Of a DNA stretch of 64,000 nt, positions 9,690 to 20,979 are shown one piece after another (the first letter of the stretch is position 1; each line of letters begins with the position of its first letter). A program made the translations under genes and the position numbers. The DNA is from Cladochytrium replicatum (Eukaryota > Chytridiomycota > Chytridiomycetes > Cladochytriales > Cladochytriaceae), in assembly GCA_025526935.1 (NCBI GenBank), contig JAHLKD010000032.1, forward strand, positions 62,001-126,000, written 5' to 3'. The notes beneath the pieces were generated by a model, which was not told the DNA's origin, made no database searches, and saw nothing but the letters and a program-made list of their open reading frames with translations.

Positions 9690-11561
9690 ATGGCTCAAGC
9701 CTTCTTAACCAGAAAAACCCAAACAAAACAAGCAGAAACAGTCAATGCTGCGCAAGAGAATGAGACTAATGTTGAGAAGCTGGTATCTGCAATCATTCGC
9801 CTAAACGAGAAGTCAAGAGTATCGAATTTAGCTGCACTTTCGACAGAGCCCAGACCTTTGTCGTTGTGGGAGGGAGTGACTGCATGTTCCATAATTTTTC
9901 GAATATTTGTAAGCGAAGGCGGAATGATAGCGCTGCGAGACCTCGTACATTATCTGATATCAAAAGAAAAGAAGCATTCCGAGTTCCTTTACCGGAATTC
10001 ATGCAATGCTTTAGCGGACGCCATTCTTTTATCACACAACCTAATCAAGAGTCAAACAAACTCGAAAGGGATTTCCGGTCTGAATAGCTGCCACCAGGAC
10101 TGTCCATGTCAAAATTCACACTCAGAAGAAGTGCAATTATTTCCCCCGCTCTCACAACCAGATTTCATCCTATTTCTCGGACAAACTGAAACTCATCCAG
10201 TCCGCAATACTAAAACACCGTTTGGGAAAACGCTTATCGGATGTCTCCTCGCCATCATTTCTAATCCATCATCTCACCCACTGGATATAGTTCCTGCGGC
10301 TAGGTTGCTCAGGGTTGCTTTTGGTGGCACGTCAATGCAGCCAGGTTCATCTTGGGTTACCGAGCACAAAAAGAGCCCCGTGCACACAAACGAGTCTAAT
10401 TTCCGTCTGCTAGATGTTGCGTGTGAGCGTGCTGGCGGCGTAGCGGAGATGATTGGATGCGTTTGTAAAATGCTCGATAGGGCATTCAGTCTCGAGCAGT
10501 GTGTCTGCGGGATCTTCGTGGAGTCTTGCGATGAAGTATATCCAGATTCGGACCAGAATGCCACTTTTCTACAGTCAGACGAGTGCTGCGCAGAACTTCT
10601 CGGTTCGGGAAGTACAATGCTTGTTTTGCTGGAAGGTAAAGTAGTATCTACTAGCAGGGACGACGGAACAATCATGCGAAGAGCGGTCTCTTTGATGCTC
10701 ATCACAGCCACTAAGAGCATAGCTGCTTTACTACGGCTAATCCGCGGGACATGCTTATGTAATAGCCACCGAACCGTTACCGAGAACGATCCCTCCTCCT
10801 TCCAAACCACCAAACACCAGTTCCATAATTTTCTTTATTCGAATCTCCGTGGCTATGCCTCTATACTCACAAGCAACACTCTCTGGCGTGCCGCGGGCAT
10901 CGACGAAAGGCTTGTTGCCTTTGTGTTATTTGAGGAAAACAAACCACTTCCAGTCGTCGAGGACGAAAGTATCCGCACGCTTCGCGTGCTGAGGACACTA
11001 CGAGCGGGAATAGATTTGCTTCGTGATGTGTGGTTGAACTCTGGAATTCATTGTGGTTGCGAGCATTATTGGGAATTCAGTTCAGACCTTGGCACCATGC
11101 TTACCAAAGCGGCCGGTTTCGATTCGGTCATCCGTCTATTACTTGCGGATCTTTCCTTCGGAACTCCTCGTACAAGCGGGCCGGAAGTTAACGCCGATAT
11201 ACACAGCACTGGCTGTGTTCTCTGTAAATCAACTGCTTTCCGACAGAACGCATCAGGAAAAACTGATATTGATGACTTGCTTGGACATCTGGGAGCAGCG
11301 CTTCGTGTTGAGGACTGTTTTCCAACTATACGCACCATGAGAATGGTGAGCATACAAAAGCGGTATAGGCAGGAGAGTGTGCGGTTGTTTGGGGTGCCAC
11401 AGGCCCAGCGGTGGTCTGAACTGGAAGATGATGATAGTCCTCAGTGCCGCAAAGCAAGGCTACGATTTCCACCACGTCCATTATGGCCTACCCACGATGA
11501 TGTCTCTTTCATTCGTGAGATAGGTAATGCCAACAAATTGTATAATTCGAGTCAAAAATGA
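9690..11561 (+). CDS. Hypothetical protein, 623 aa
   Basis: One uninterrupted frame from an ATG at 9690 to a stop at 11561. I do not recognise the family. The N-terminal half looks helical (for example VEKLVSAIIRLNEKS, then GGMIALRDLVHYLISKEKKH), and the protein is unusually rich in cysteine for a non-secreted protein (CHQDCPCQ near residue 135, VCERAGG..CVCKMLDRAFSLEQCVCG near 250-270, several single Cys later). No signal peptide or convincing membrane segment is visible. Armadillo/HEAT-like helical repeats would fit, but that is only an impression. It has no introns, unlike most neighbours, and starts 133 bp from the divergent IMP2 gene. Confidence 0.7.
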   Translation: MAQAFLTRKTQTKQAETVNAAQENETNVEKLVSAIIRLNEKSRVSNLAALSTEPRPLSLWEGVTACSIIFRIFVSEGGMIALRDLVHYLISKEKKHSEFLYRNSCNALADAILLSHNLIKSQTNSKGISGLNSCHQDCPCQNSHSEEVQLFPPLSQPDFILFLGQTETHPVRNTKTPFGKTLIGCLLAIISNPSSHPLDIVPAARLLRVAFGGTSMQPGSSWVTEHKKSPVHTNESNFRLLDVACERAGGVAEMIGCVCKMLDRAFSLEQCVCGIFVESCDEVYPDSDQNATFLQSDECCAELLGSGSTMLVLLEGKVVSTSRDDGTIMRRAVSLMLITATKSIAALLRLIRGTCLCNSHRTVTENDPSSFQTTKHQFHNFLYSNLRGYASILTSNTLWRAAGIDERLVAFVLFEENKPLPVVEDESIRTLRVLRTLRAGIDLLRDVWLNSGIHCGCEHYWEFSSDLGTMLTKAAGFDSVIRLLLADLSFGTPRTSGPEVNADIHSTGCVLCKSTAFRQNASGKTDIDDLLGHLGAALRVEDCFPTIRTMRMVSIQKRYRQESVRLFGVPQAQRWSELEDDDSPQCRKARLRFPPRPLWPTHDDVSFIREIGNANKLYNSSQK

Positions 11562-11579
11562 GAAACTTTTGTGGCCAAC

Positions 11580-12777
11580 ACAATTGAACGTTGGTACCCC
11601 GACCCAATCTATATCAACCTTGGGCAGGTGTAATCCCATAGGTACTGACTGCGTTCCGGACAGGTCTGAAGACCATGGTGTTTTCACGATCTCCGTTGAC
11701 GAGTTGAGTACCAGTCCAAAAATCTTGCCTGCTGTGTCAACCCGGCCCACCACCGTCACCGTGACAAATCGAGTTCCCCGTCAATCTTGTGTTCGGAAGC
11801 GATACCACTGGCAACGAATGTGCCATAGTCAACGTTGATGGTGATGTTGTCGACAACGATCCCGCACACGGTCATGATGTTGCACAAACAGTATGAGTGC
11901 AAAAGTCAACTCCAAAAACAAAAAAACACTAACGTACCAGAAGTTGAACCAATTTGGCAATATTGCATTCCCTCCGCGAGGGCTGTGTGGAAGGTTTGAA
12001 GTCCTCTGACGAACTCCCCACTGTTCGCTGAACTCCCCACTGTTCGCTGGACCATCCCACACCGCGCTCCTTACGCTGATATCGGACCTGATAAGCATAT
12101 GGTCCTTTTTAAGCAAACACGACGCAGAGGATCCAATCCAAATGCTGCATTGGGACGCGCTGGGGCAAGTAACCCAGGCACCTTGACCGCAATGGTACGC
12201 CGTGAGAACAAAGTTCTGGCCGACTGGTGAGTTCGAACGACGATGGGAACTTCTTGTCCATCGATAGTGTTGAGATCACCGGGTAGGAGTGCTTTCAGTG
12301 CGGGCGAGGGTCTGCTCCGTGAGCCACTACACTGACTTTGGCGCTGTCGCCGAAGACCACGGGGGCCGAGCCGTTGGCAGGGATTGGCAGGAGTGGAAAG
12401 GATTGTCCTTCTTGATAAACTCTGTGTAGCGGTCCTGGAACTTCTTGAGCTCGGCAAGTGAGAACTTGGCGTCGCGCACGTCGATCTTAACATCTTCGAT
12501 CGATTCGACGACAGCCGAAACAGCAGCGTCGATACGGTCACGTTTTCACAACAGCTTGCGGAGAGCTTGAAGCCGGAGAAACCAGAAGTCTGACCAGAGC
12601 CTTCTGAAGCCCGAAGAGGGATTGCGGCGGAGATCAATTCAGCGGCCCGGAGGAGAGGAGCTTAGTCGATCATAGCCTGAGGGATTTCGACGTCCCGACC
12701 GCAGATCTTGGTGACGAGGGCATCGGCCCCAAGGCCGATCGTCATGCCCATAGCGATAGCGATCAATGTGAGACGCA
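11580..12777 (-). pseudogene. Decayed secreted-protein gene
   Basis: On the minus strand an ATG at 12777 opens a clear signal peptide (MRLTLIAIAMGMTIGLGADA) but reaches an in-frame TAA after 38 codons. Beyond it protein-like sequence continues while changing frame: AAELISAAIPLRASEGSG in the original frame, then SIEDVKIDVRDAKFSLAELK in another, then LPGDLNTIDGQEVPIVVRTH, and near the end VTVVGRVDTAGKIFGLVLNS. Together these suggest an originally 350-400 aa secreted protein of unknown family broken by one nonsense codon and several frameshifts. A short tandem duplication (GAACTCCCCACTGTTCGCTG twice, about 12011-12050) lies inside it. Confidence 0.6.
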
Positions 12778-13870
12778 TTTTAGATATGCCAATTATGGAG
12801 GGGACTTGCTGCTTTTATTCCTTTCGCCTCTTTACTTGCCTCTGATTGCGAAACGATGGAGAAAAAGCTAAAACGAGCCTACAACATGCTCTCAATTATG
12901 TTGATACTGTCGTGAGAAGGGACAGTTATTAGCAAACGATAGCTCAGTTATGGTCTACCAGGATTGGAGCCTGAACATTGTCCCCATAACAATGCCCCAA
13001 GATATCTGAAACGTGTTCATAGAAGTTTTTGAACGCTTTCCGCAAACTTGTCATGTATCAGCCATTTTTATTTTTCGACCTCTGGCTACTTCATTCGAGG
13101 TTCAAAGCGGATGCCTAGAATTCATTGCCCTGAACCATTGCACTGCTCTTCGAAACCTGTCCAGGGCGATTGAGAACGAAGCTGCGCATTTTTTTTGTAG
13201 GTGGATTTCAAGAATATTTTTTATTAATATTCAATTGTCATTCCAAAGATTAAAGCGGATGATCCTTCCGAAAGCCGAAGGGTTTTATCAAGTTCCTCCA
13301 AAGTAAACAAAAACGAACAGCAAAAAAAAGTATTTGCAAAGTGCAATAGAAAGAAACAAAATATGAGGCGGGACCAACCCGGAACAGAGCAGGAAAGGAA
13401 TAATACAAAAGGCTAGATATGAAATGAAGAAAAAAAAAAGATGGAGAGCAGTGACCAGAAAACCCATGTGCTTTCTCGTCGTCTATCATGTCAGCATTTC
13501 TGCTTCGCTTTTGAGGGACTCGAAAAGAAGGAACGACTAGGGCTAATGGAAGGAAAAAAAGGAGAAAGAAATGCTCAATGAGAAAAACTCAACTCAAAAA
13601 CTACTCCGAGCAAATACTAAGAACTAATAACCAATTTTCGTCGTGTGGAATGTTCGGCCATGGCCGCGAGTGAGACATAGGTGTGTGCAGTTGTCGCGAG
13701 ATCAAATCTTTGCAATTGCGCAAAATGAATCATCTAAGAAGACCTTAAAAAACTAAAGGGAGGTTAATACGAAAAACTAAACTGATCTCTCAGACAAGAT
13801 CGTCCCATCTCATAATCTTCAAGTGGTTGGTTGGTTGAGGTCAAATCTACAATAAAACGGCGAAGCCAGC
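12778..13870. other. Long A/T-rich non-coding stretch
   Basis: No recognisable gene. The part beside 13870 is the expected 3' UTR of the minus-strand gene starting at 15106; it is rich in A runs on the plus strand. A 97-codon plus-strand frame at 13013-13306 looks random. Confidence 0.5.
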
Positions 13871-15106
13871 TCATGACCATTTGGTCATGATCGGCGCAAC
13901 CATTCCCTGCGCCGCCAACTGCAATCGCTTCCCAATCTTCTCCTTCTTTCCCGCGGCCGGCGCAATGGCATCCGAAGAATGATCTTGCTTCAGCCAAGGT
14001 GTGGACGACGATCCCCGGAGCAATCGGCTCTTGAACCCCTCAGTCGCCGTAGGTACAGGCGTGCCGCGTCTAGGAAATCGCTTCGCATCCTCGGGGCTAC
14101 TTCCAAGAGGACTCTTGACCGCATTTTCATCTCCCGCCAAATTCTCATAGTGATCCCATGTAGGCGTCGACATCGGGGAGGCTCTACCCACCGCAGAAAG
14201 ATCGATCTGCTGTTGGGAAACAAGAATCGGGTTGCCACGTGGTGAGGAAAGACTGGGATGGAACTGGGCGGGAACGGGAGGCTGGGAGTACGGTGATGTG
14301 TCGGGCTCGGACTGGGTTCGTTGGCGAGCGTAGATCATCGCTGGGATCACAGGATTCGACTTGTTGCGTTTCAAGAAGGTCGGTCCGCCGTGATCCGAAA
14401 TGACGGTGTCGGGTGTGCCGGGTCTCGACTCGTACAGTTCCCTCGCTGGACTTTTGGCCCTTTGCAGTGCATCGGGGTAATACGAGTACGGGGGAGGCTT
14501 GGCAGTGAAAGAATCGTCGGTCTGGTACGCAACCCTTAGATCCACCATGGTGCGGCGGGGTCGCAGCGGCGTCTGGCCATTGGACGGAGAATATGCCCGC
14601 TGGAGATCGTTTGTGGATTTCCGGGTACTCAGTGGATGGTATCCCATAGCCGAGAACGGTTCAACGCTTCCTAACGCCTTGGCAATCTCCATGGCTTTCT
14701 CGTGATCACCGACGGAGCCAGAGATGGAGGGATATTTGAAGCTGGGATTTCGGTGGATAGGCGCGGGAGAATTCGAGCGAGATCCGTTCAGGCTCGGGGC
14801 AGGAGACCCGGAGCGGTGGTATGGAAGAGGCACGTGCTGAATCGGGGGTATGTAGTTCAGCTGCGCGCCCGTGGTATATGCAGGAGACTGAGGTCGGGAG
14901 GTGTCCCTCCCGCGTTTCGGCTCATCATTCGACGTCCATGATGTGGTTGACCAGAATCGATTGCGGGAGGAAAACGGCAAAGAGAAACTGGGAAGCTCTT
15001 TCGACGCAGTGGAGGACGATGATGCGTTGTCCTTGAACAGACGCGGTAACTTCTTCCGTCGTCTTTCACCCGCGGTGGTGGAGCTCCTCGAGAGTCCGAA
15101 CTTCAT
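13871..15106 (-). CDS. Disordered Ser/Pro-rich hypothetical protein, 411 aa
   Basis: Single exon; the first true ATG is at 15106 (the frame stays open a little further upstream but without ATG). I do not recognise it. The sequence is low-complexity: Ser, Pro, Arg and Thr-rich with repeated SPA and RSxSP-like sites (GSPAPSLNGSRSNSPAP, RAKSPARELYESRPGTP), so it is probably phosphorylated and largely unstructured. The C-terminus is more ordered and basic (KKEKIGKRLQLAAQGMVAP). Such proteins in fungi are often cortical or polarity adaptors, but that is a guess from composition. Divergent from the U11/U12-25K gene, with 191 bp between start codons. Confidence 0.65.
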   Translation of the reverse strand: MKFGLSRSSTTAGERRRKKLPRLFKDNASSSSTASKELPSFSLPFSSRNRFWSTTSWTSNDEPKRGRDTSRPQSPAYTTGAQLNYIPPIQHVPLPYHRSGSPAPSLNGSRSNSPAPIHRNPSFKYPSISGSVGDHEKAMEIAKALGSVEPFSAMGYHPLSTRKSTNDLQRAYSPSNGQTPLRPRRTMVDLRVAYQTDDSFTAKPPPYSYYPDALQRAKSPARELYESRPGTPDTVISDHGGPTFLKRNKSNPVIPAMIYARQRTQSEPDTSPYSQPPVPAQFHPSLSSPRGNPILVSQQQIDLSAVGRASPMSTPTWDHYENLAGDENAVKSPLGSSPEDAKRFPRRGTPVPTATEGFKSRLLRGSSSTPWLKQDHSSDAIAPAAGKKEKIGKRLQLAAQGMVAPIMTKWS

Positions 15107-15297
15107 TGTTCCGAAGTAACTTCCGAAAATGTATCGCAAAGCGTTAAAGCGTTGCTAGATCCAGTGCCCCCGAGAGTGCCCGCTCAACCGTACGTGATGA
15201 AACACACAGAATTATTAAGAGATTTGTTTTGATAGTTGACGGGTGGTGCGTTATTTCCTTATCGGGTTAAATTGAACGTGCACTGCCAATTGACGGG

Positions 15298-15931
15298 ATG
15301 AGCGAAGCCGAAGCCGAGCTGCGAGCTAGCGTTGAAAGAGCAGCCAAGATTCTGGAGGACCTTGTCAGAGACAATAAAGATGTGCTGGAACCAGACGTGC
15401 GTTTGGACATGAAAATCGGCGAAATTGCCACCCTCATCGCCTTAGAGAAGGGTGAAGCTTTCAAAGTGAACGTCCATCGTCAAACACTTCCGCCAATAGG
15501 TAAAGAGATAACATTCTGTGCTAGATGATATAAATACGATGATTTTCCATCATGTTTGTGGGTCAGAAGTGAGATCTTAGTCTGATATGTTCGCTTGTTT
15601 TTGCATCGTTCTTCCAGCCATTGTTGTTCGAACAACGTGGACCCTCCGACACCTTCGCAGAGCCATTGCCGTCCAGTTCACGCGAAAGAATCCGTCCCTA
15701 AACATTCGATGGAATCACTTTTGGCGCTCGCATGTATTGGCGGTCGATGGCCAACGTATGGATCAGCCACCTACAGGGCATAATCAAGAAGCTCTTTCGA
15801 AACCATTCAGGCTTTCAAATTATGGAGCTGGGCCTGGATCTGTCCTTACGTTCGTAAAAGTACTTGCGAGGAGGAAAAGGCGTTCACGAGCAGCAAAGAA
15901 ACAAGAGTTTAGGGAGACTGCTTGTGAATAG
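15298..15931 (+). CDS. SNRNP25: U11/U12 snRNP 25 kDa protein (minor spliceosome)
   Basis: Component of the U11/U12 di-snRNP that recognises U12-type introns. Two exons, 15298-15499 and 15618-15931 (phase 1 junction), give 171 aa; the human protein has about 130. The first exon is an acidic helical lead-in (ERAAKILEDLVRDNKDV) ending FKVNVHRQTLPPI. The second carries the ubiquitin-like fold: IVVRTTWTLRHLRRAIAVQF, then INRWNH-like NIRWNHFWRSHVLAVDGQRM and RLSNYGAGPGSVLTFVKVLA, matching in order the family pattern VVV...TV.DLK.AI...., ISW.YVWR..HL...G..L, L.DYGI.N..E..F.K.L. The tail is basic (ARRKRRSRAAKKQEF). The intron itself is an ordinary GT-AG U2-type one. Confidence 0.8.
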
Positions 15932-16089
15932 AGGAAGTGAGATCACGCCAAAGCTAATGGCAATGAGGAGAGCACATCATTAATGTTGCTGGCACACTGA
16001 TGTAAATTGACTATTATCAAAACCAAATCTGGACGTTCACAAATAGTCCGCAGTGGCAAAAGTAAACAAAATGGTTACTTCCAAACCTT

Positions 16090-19019
16090 TCAACGTCCCC
16101 TCCCGCGCCCTCCCTTGCCTCCAAACCCTCCTCGTCCCCCACCCCTTCCGCCACCCTGCTGCCCCTCCCGCCTCTGATATCCCTGCGACCGTCCACCGCC
16201 GCTCTGCACTCCCTCCCTCGTCTGCGCCTGCTGCAATCCAAGCGTGATCGATCTCGCCTCAAGCAGCCTCTCATTGCTCTCCACAAATGTCGCAACCTTG
16301 TCCGGGAACGCCCCCGCAAGGTACTCGAGCCTCGACATCTCCGCGCCCGGTCCGGGCCTGTGAAGCACTACGGTGTTCGTAGGCTGGTCCAGAGAGGCGT
16401 GGAGCTCCTCGTTGTGGATCATTTTGGCCACGAGGGAATACACGGTCGACACCGGGAGGTCGAACATGGACGCGAGCTGCTCGAGACCGAGGGAGTCGTA
16501 GTGCCGGGAAAACGCAAAGAAGTACGTGCGGAGTCCTTCCTCCTGGATCTTGCGGCCGAGCATTTCCTTGATCGCGGCGGCGTTCGGCATCAGGTCCCAG
16601 ATCTTGATCACGTAGATCAGATCACGGCACTGCTGCCATTCGCCCTGGGACAGCGCCTTGGAGGCGGCCATGATGTGGTCCCTAGTGTTCTCAGGAGGTC
16701 CTAAATATAAGTTCCCACGCATCAGTCGAATTCTCATGGCCCCTGAGAGGTAAACTAACCGTTGAAGATCTGCCTCTCATTGTACTCCAACATCTTTCTA
16801 AACATCCGGCTGATCACCTTCCGTCTAGAATCGTGCGCGTTCATCGCCATGTTCGGAATCTCCAGCAACATCGAGCACGTAAAGTACACGCACTCGAGCA
16901 GCTCCAGGTTGATGTGCATGTGGAACGGAAGCTGCCTCTGCTTCTCAAGCTTCTCCTGCTCGGGCGTCTTCTCCGAGAACCGCTGCATCTGGAACCCTTG
17001 CGCCAAAAGCTCCTTGACCCTGTTGCTGCTCTGGATCTCCTGGAGCGCCGCCTGCGCGTCGCGGATCAACCCGCACCGGAACGCGCAGAGGCCCAGCTGC
17101 ACCATGGTCCGGTTGTACATGATCTGCGTCTGGATGTCGGCAGAGTTGATGTTCTCTTGCATGTGCGACATGAGCATCATGTCGCGGGCTTGGTGGAAGC
17201 GATCGTGGAGGGCGTGGTGGTACACGTGGCACAGGAGCGTGCGGATACGGATGCGGTCGTTCTGGGACTGGTAGAGTCGCACGCAGAGGTCAGTGACAAG
17301 TGTGTTGGGGTCATCGGATCCACTGTCTTTCCAGCCTGGGAGAGCTTTCACGGCAGCTTCGACTGTCCTCACAACTTGGTCGGGCTACAGACAGAAATGT
17401 CAGATTCTGCCAAGTAACATGCGGAGTAATTGCGCACCTTGTAGTACAAGTGTTCAAGACGTCTCATGAGCGTTGGTGCGACGGCATCAAAGTCACCGCT
17501 TCGTGTGCGCTCCTGGTATCGCTGTGCACGAATAATGAGCGCGTACAGCGCCGTCTCGTCTTTCAGACGGTCGATATACTCCATGGTGTGTGGGTCGATG
17601 TTTTGAAGAGATTTTGTGAACTCGTCGTCTAGGCGCTCAACGTACGATGGAATGTTGCCCTGGAACGGTGTCGGCTCCTTTGCTTCCGCCTTCTTCTCAA
17701 TCTCAACCTCGGGAAGGTCCTCCTCCACAAAGTCGACGACAGAGAAGTGCCGGTTGGCATCGAGCAGCGTCAATAAAGTGTTGATATCATTGAGAGCGCT
17801 GAAAAATAAGTTAATCCATGAAAAATAGTGTCTCTGTGACAGAAAAGACGTACTGCTTCCACATATCAGTCGACATGAAACCTGTGATTGGGGGAGTGTA
17901 GTCGAATTGGGCCGGGATAAGGACAAGCAGGACTCTGACTTTTTGGAAAGCATTTGTGGTGGCTCCCTCGTACAGACGGCGTAGCATGGAGATCAATGCC
18001 AGCTTGTCTGTGTTCTGTAGGACATAAATTATCAAACGTTGCCTTTCTGTGTTCAAAATTGCCGGACATACCTTCTTACCACGAGCTTCGATCAAGTCCT
18101 TCAGGGCTTTGTAAAGGTTCTCCATGTCGATAGCCTTGCCCTTCTTTCCAACCATGGTGAAGGTATCCGCGGCTTCCTCATCGCTCTTAAGTTCAGCCTC
18201 CTCATCCTGATCCCTCTCCTCCTCACTGCTTTCCTCCTTCTCACGCGCCAACTTTGCAATGGCTTCTGCCTCCTCTGCTTCCGAGTCCTCCTCATTGACT
18301 GGGTTTTCTCTCCAACCGTTAATGTTTTCTTCGTAAAGTTTGTTGTGCTTTTTGATTTTTTGCTTCATTGCGTTGAAGGCACGAGCTGTGGAGGGGTTCA
18401 TCTTCTTTTGTGTGTCCTTGTTGTCCGAGACCGATTTTACGTGATCTTCGAGCTGGGCTAGTGCGCGTATGTAGAAACGCTGGTGTCCTTCTTTCTGGAT
18501 GGTTGTGGCTGCTTTGGTGTATGTTTTGTTGAGCTTATCGAATTCTGAATGTGAGTGAGCAAATGAAATAGTTTCCTCCCAGTGCTTTTAGCACGAACCA
18601 TTCTGAATAGCGACCCAATCGTTAATCTTTTTCGCGTTCGCAAGGACCTTCACTATGGCCCTCATTTCCTCGAACCGCTTGTCCCTAGCAGACCTGACCT
18701 GTCGCTTTCCGTCGTCCTCCTCGTCGTCTGACGAGTCGTCGGAACCTGCTCCACGTTTGAACTGAGCAGCACCGAACTTTCTCTTTCCACCTCCATTGTC
18801 GTCATCCGAGTCGGCCTCATCGCTGTCGTTGTCCGAATTGTCATCCGAGTCGTTGGAATCGTCCGAGTCTTTTGCTCCTCTCGCGAATCTCGATCTCAGG
18901 GCATTCTCACCACCGCCAGTGCCACCAGCAGCAGTTGTAGTCTTCTTGTCCTCGACATCCGAGTTATCGTCCGACGAGTCCGAGTCGCTGTCCGACGCTG
19001 CTCTGAAGAAACGCGACAT
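16090..19019 (-). CDS. NIP1: Translation initiation factor eIF3 subunit c (NIP1)
   Basis: Core subunit of eIF3, bridging eIF1/eIF5 and the 40S ribosome during start-codon selection. Exons: complement(16090..16700, 16760..17384, 17438..17798, 17854..18014, 18072..18544, 18599..19019), all in phase, 883 aa, normal for the family. The start is MSRFFRAASDSDSDSSD, the characteristic acidic phospho-Ser N-terminus. The middle has NIP1 landmarks (MVGKKGKAIDMENLYKALKD, LDDEFTKSLQNIDPHTMEYI, MSHMQENINSADIQTQIMYN). A C-terminal PCI domain follows (YFFAFSRHYDSLGLEQLASM then FDLPVSTVYSLVAKMIHNEE), and the extreme C-terminus is Gly/Arg-rich. The ATG at 19019 is the first in frame. Divergent from the desaturase gene (301 bp between starts). 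Confidence 0.96.
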
Positions 19020-19284
19020 TTCCACGGCAACAACGTTTTCTTAGCGTGGCACAGCGGAGGGAAGGACACGGACGGACAAACCCTAGTTATCATAAAGTAC
19101 TAGCCCTACTGTGAAATGTGAATGGTGACAGAAAAGCAACCAATGTGATTCCGTATTTGAATTATTTCTGGTGGTCTAGTCTGTTTCAGCAACCAACGAT
19201 GCGGTCCTGCTCTTCGATCGCAGCCCAGTCGTGATTCTGTCTCAACATGACTCGTCCACAATATCACCCCATATTTGATCGAGT

Positions 19285-19290
19285 TATAAA
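19285..19290 (+). promoter_or_regulatory. TATA box of desaturase gene
   Basis: TATAAA about 35 bp upstream of the desaturase ATG at 19321, inside the 301-bp divergent promoter shared with the eIF3c gene. Confidence 0.5.
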
Positions 19291-19320
19291 TTTTGGATCG
19301 TCGCGTCGCTTCACATCGTG

Positions 19321-20545
19321 ATGGCTCCCACCCAGAGGAAGTCGCAACGCTTCGATGAGAACGGAAACAAGGTCGTGCCAGAGAAGGGCTTCGATCACAG
19401 GCACCCTCTCTACCTTGGTGACTGGAAACGCTCCATCCCACACAAGGATGAGGACCTCGCTGTGGACGACCTCGACGAACCTCACCTGAAGCGCAAGCAT
19501 GCCATCCTCGCAAAGCACCCCGAAATCAAGAACCTGTACGGCATCGACACCCGCACAAAGTACATAACCGTTGCTCTCGTCTCCATCCAGATTGCCCTCG
19601 CCTACACATTTGGCAAGGTCATTACAGACCAGAACGTTCTCCTCGCCCTCGTAGCCTATGTCATCGGCGGCTCGATCACCTCCGTCTTTGGCGTTCTCAT
19701 ACACGAAGTATGCCACAATCTCGCCTTCGAGTCCCAGCTCGCAAACAGGTTCCTCGGTCTCGTTGCAAACATCCCCATCGTCTTCCCCATCGCACAGTCC
19801 TTCCGTCGCTACCATCTCGAACATCACGCATACCAGGGCGTCGTCGGAAAGGACCCCGACCTCCCCCTCGAGTGGGAATACAAGCTCCTCCGTGCGAACC
19901 CCGTCACAAAACTCTTCTTCCTCTTCATCTACCCGCTCATGTATGTTATCCGCGGAGCTGCGATGCAGAAAGAACCTTCCAAATGGGAGCTCGTCAATTG
20001 GGTCTGGACCATCACCACTGACATCTTGGTGTGGACTTACTGCGGACCTCGAGGTCTCCTGTACTTGTTCCTGTCCCTCTGGTTTGGATATGGAATCCAC
20101 CCAGGTGCAGCACACTTTATCCAGGAACACTTTACCTTCGAGAACGGCCAGGAAACTTACTCGTACTACGGTGATCTCAATTCTCTCACCATGAACATTG
20201 GCTACCACAACGAGCACCACGATTTCACAAAGGTAAATGATAGAAACGAGGGAGTACAAGTGTGTTTTGAAGGTGTCGAAGGAGGCAGAGTGGAAGCAAG
20301 CGGTCGTGCGCACTGCTGGTGACCTGTGTTCTAACAAACCCTTTTTTCTCATACTAAAGGTCGCATGGTCAAAGCTCCCCGCTATCAAGTCTATGGCACC
20401 CGAATTCTACGACTCCCTTGCTGCACACTACTCCTGGACCCGTTGCCTCTGGGACTTTGTTTGGAACCCCACCATGGGTCCCCAGTCCCGTGTCGTCCGT
20501 TCCAACGAGGACCACACGAAGGGCCGCAAAATGGTCAACAGTTGA
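19321..20545 (+). CDS. DES1: Sphingolipid delta-4 desaturase (DEGS/Des1)
   Basis: Endoplasmic-reticulum membrane di-iron enzyme that introduces the 4,5-trans double bond into dihydroceramide. Exons 19321-20232 and 20360-20545 give 365 aa, a normal size. The N-terminal lipid-desaturase box is HPLYLGDWKRSIPHKD-like; the three histidine clusters are HEVCH, HLEHH and HNEHH, in the order and spacing of the DEGS family. Membrane segments lie at TVALVSIQIALAYTFG, LLALVAYVIGGSITSVFGVL, LFFLFIYPLMYVI and LLYLFLSLWFGYG. The last exon reads VAWSKLPAIKSMAPEFYD, continuing HHDFTK as expected. The intron ends in AAG. Codons strongly prefer C at the third position, suggesting good expression. Confidence 0.95.
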
Positions 20546-20975
20546 AAAGTACGCATATAGAAACAGAGCACATCGAATGCTTCTCATCGTTGTGCAGGTT
20601 GCTTTTTGGGGGAAGTTTAACACGTTGTTCACTGATGCGAAAAAAGTGCGTAGAGAGTATTTGGGGTCCTTCCGCACATTAAAAATATATATTATTCATG
20701 ATCTAAAAGTTTGTTCATATGCCTCATCTAACTCACAAGCTCTGGGTCACTCCGTAAGGGTAACTCAGGTATGGGAAATACAAGACCAGCGTTAAATTCT
20801 AATTTCGTCCTTCAGGGTGCATTGGTGTTATCGGCAGTGAGGAGTAATCACAAACCTACCGTCACGGTTTAACAACATTGCTCAGGTTCACGCTAGGCAG
20901 CAATTTCAGCCATGAAATGCGTAAGCGAAAGGCGTCTGGAGGTGGGAGATATTAGAGTAGCACCACCACCCCCAA
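20546..20975. other. 3' flank of desaturase, no gene seen
   Basis: Short overlapping frames only; expected to hold the 3' UTR. Transposon-derived sequence begins at about 20980. Confidence 0.5.
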
Positions 20976-20979
20976 AATC

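Noticed and set aside
16833-17417. 194-codon plus-strand Leu/His/Val-rich frame inside eIF3c
   Set aside because: Shadow of the well-supported minus-strand eIF3c exon.
19264-20388. 374-codon minus-strand frame across the desaturase gene
   Set aside because: Antisense of a C-ending-codon gene; Val/Glu/Asp-rich shadow with no family features.
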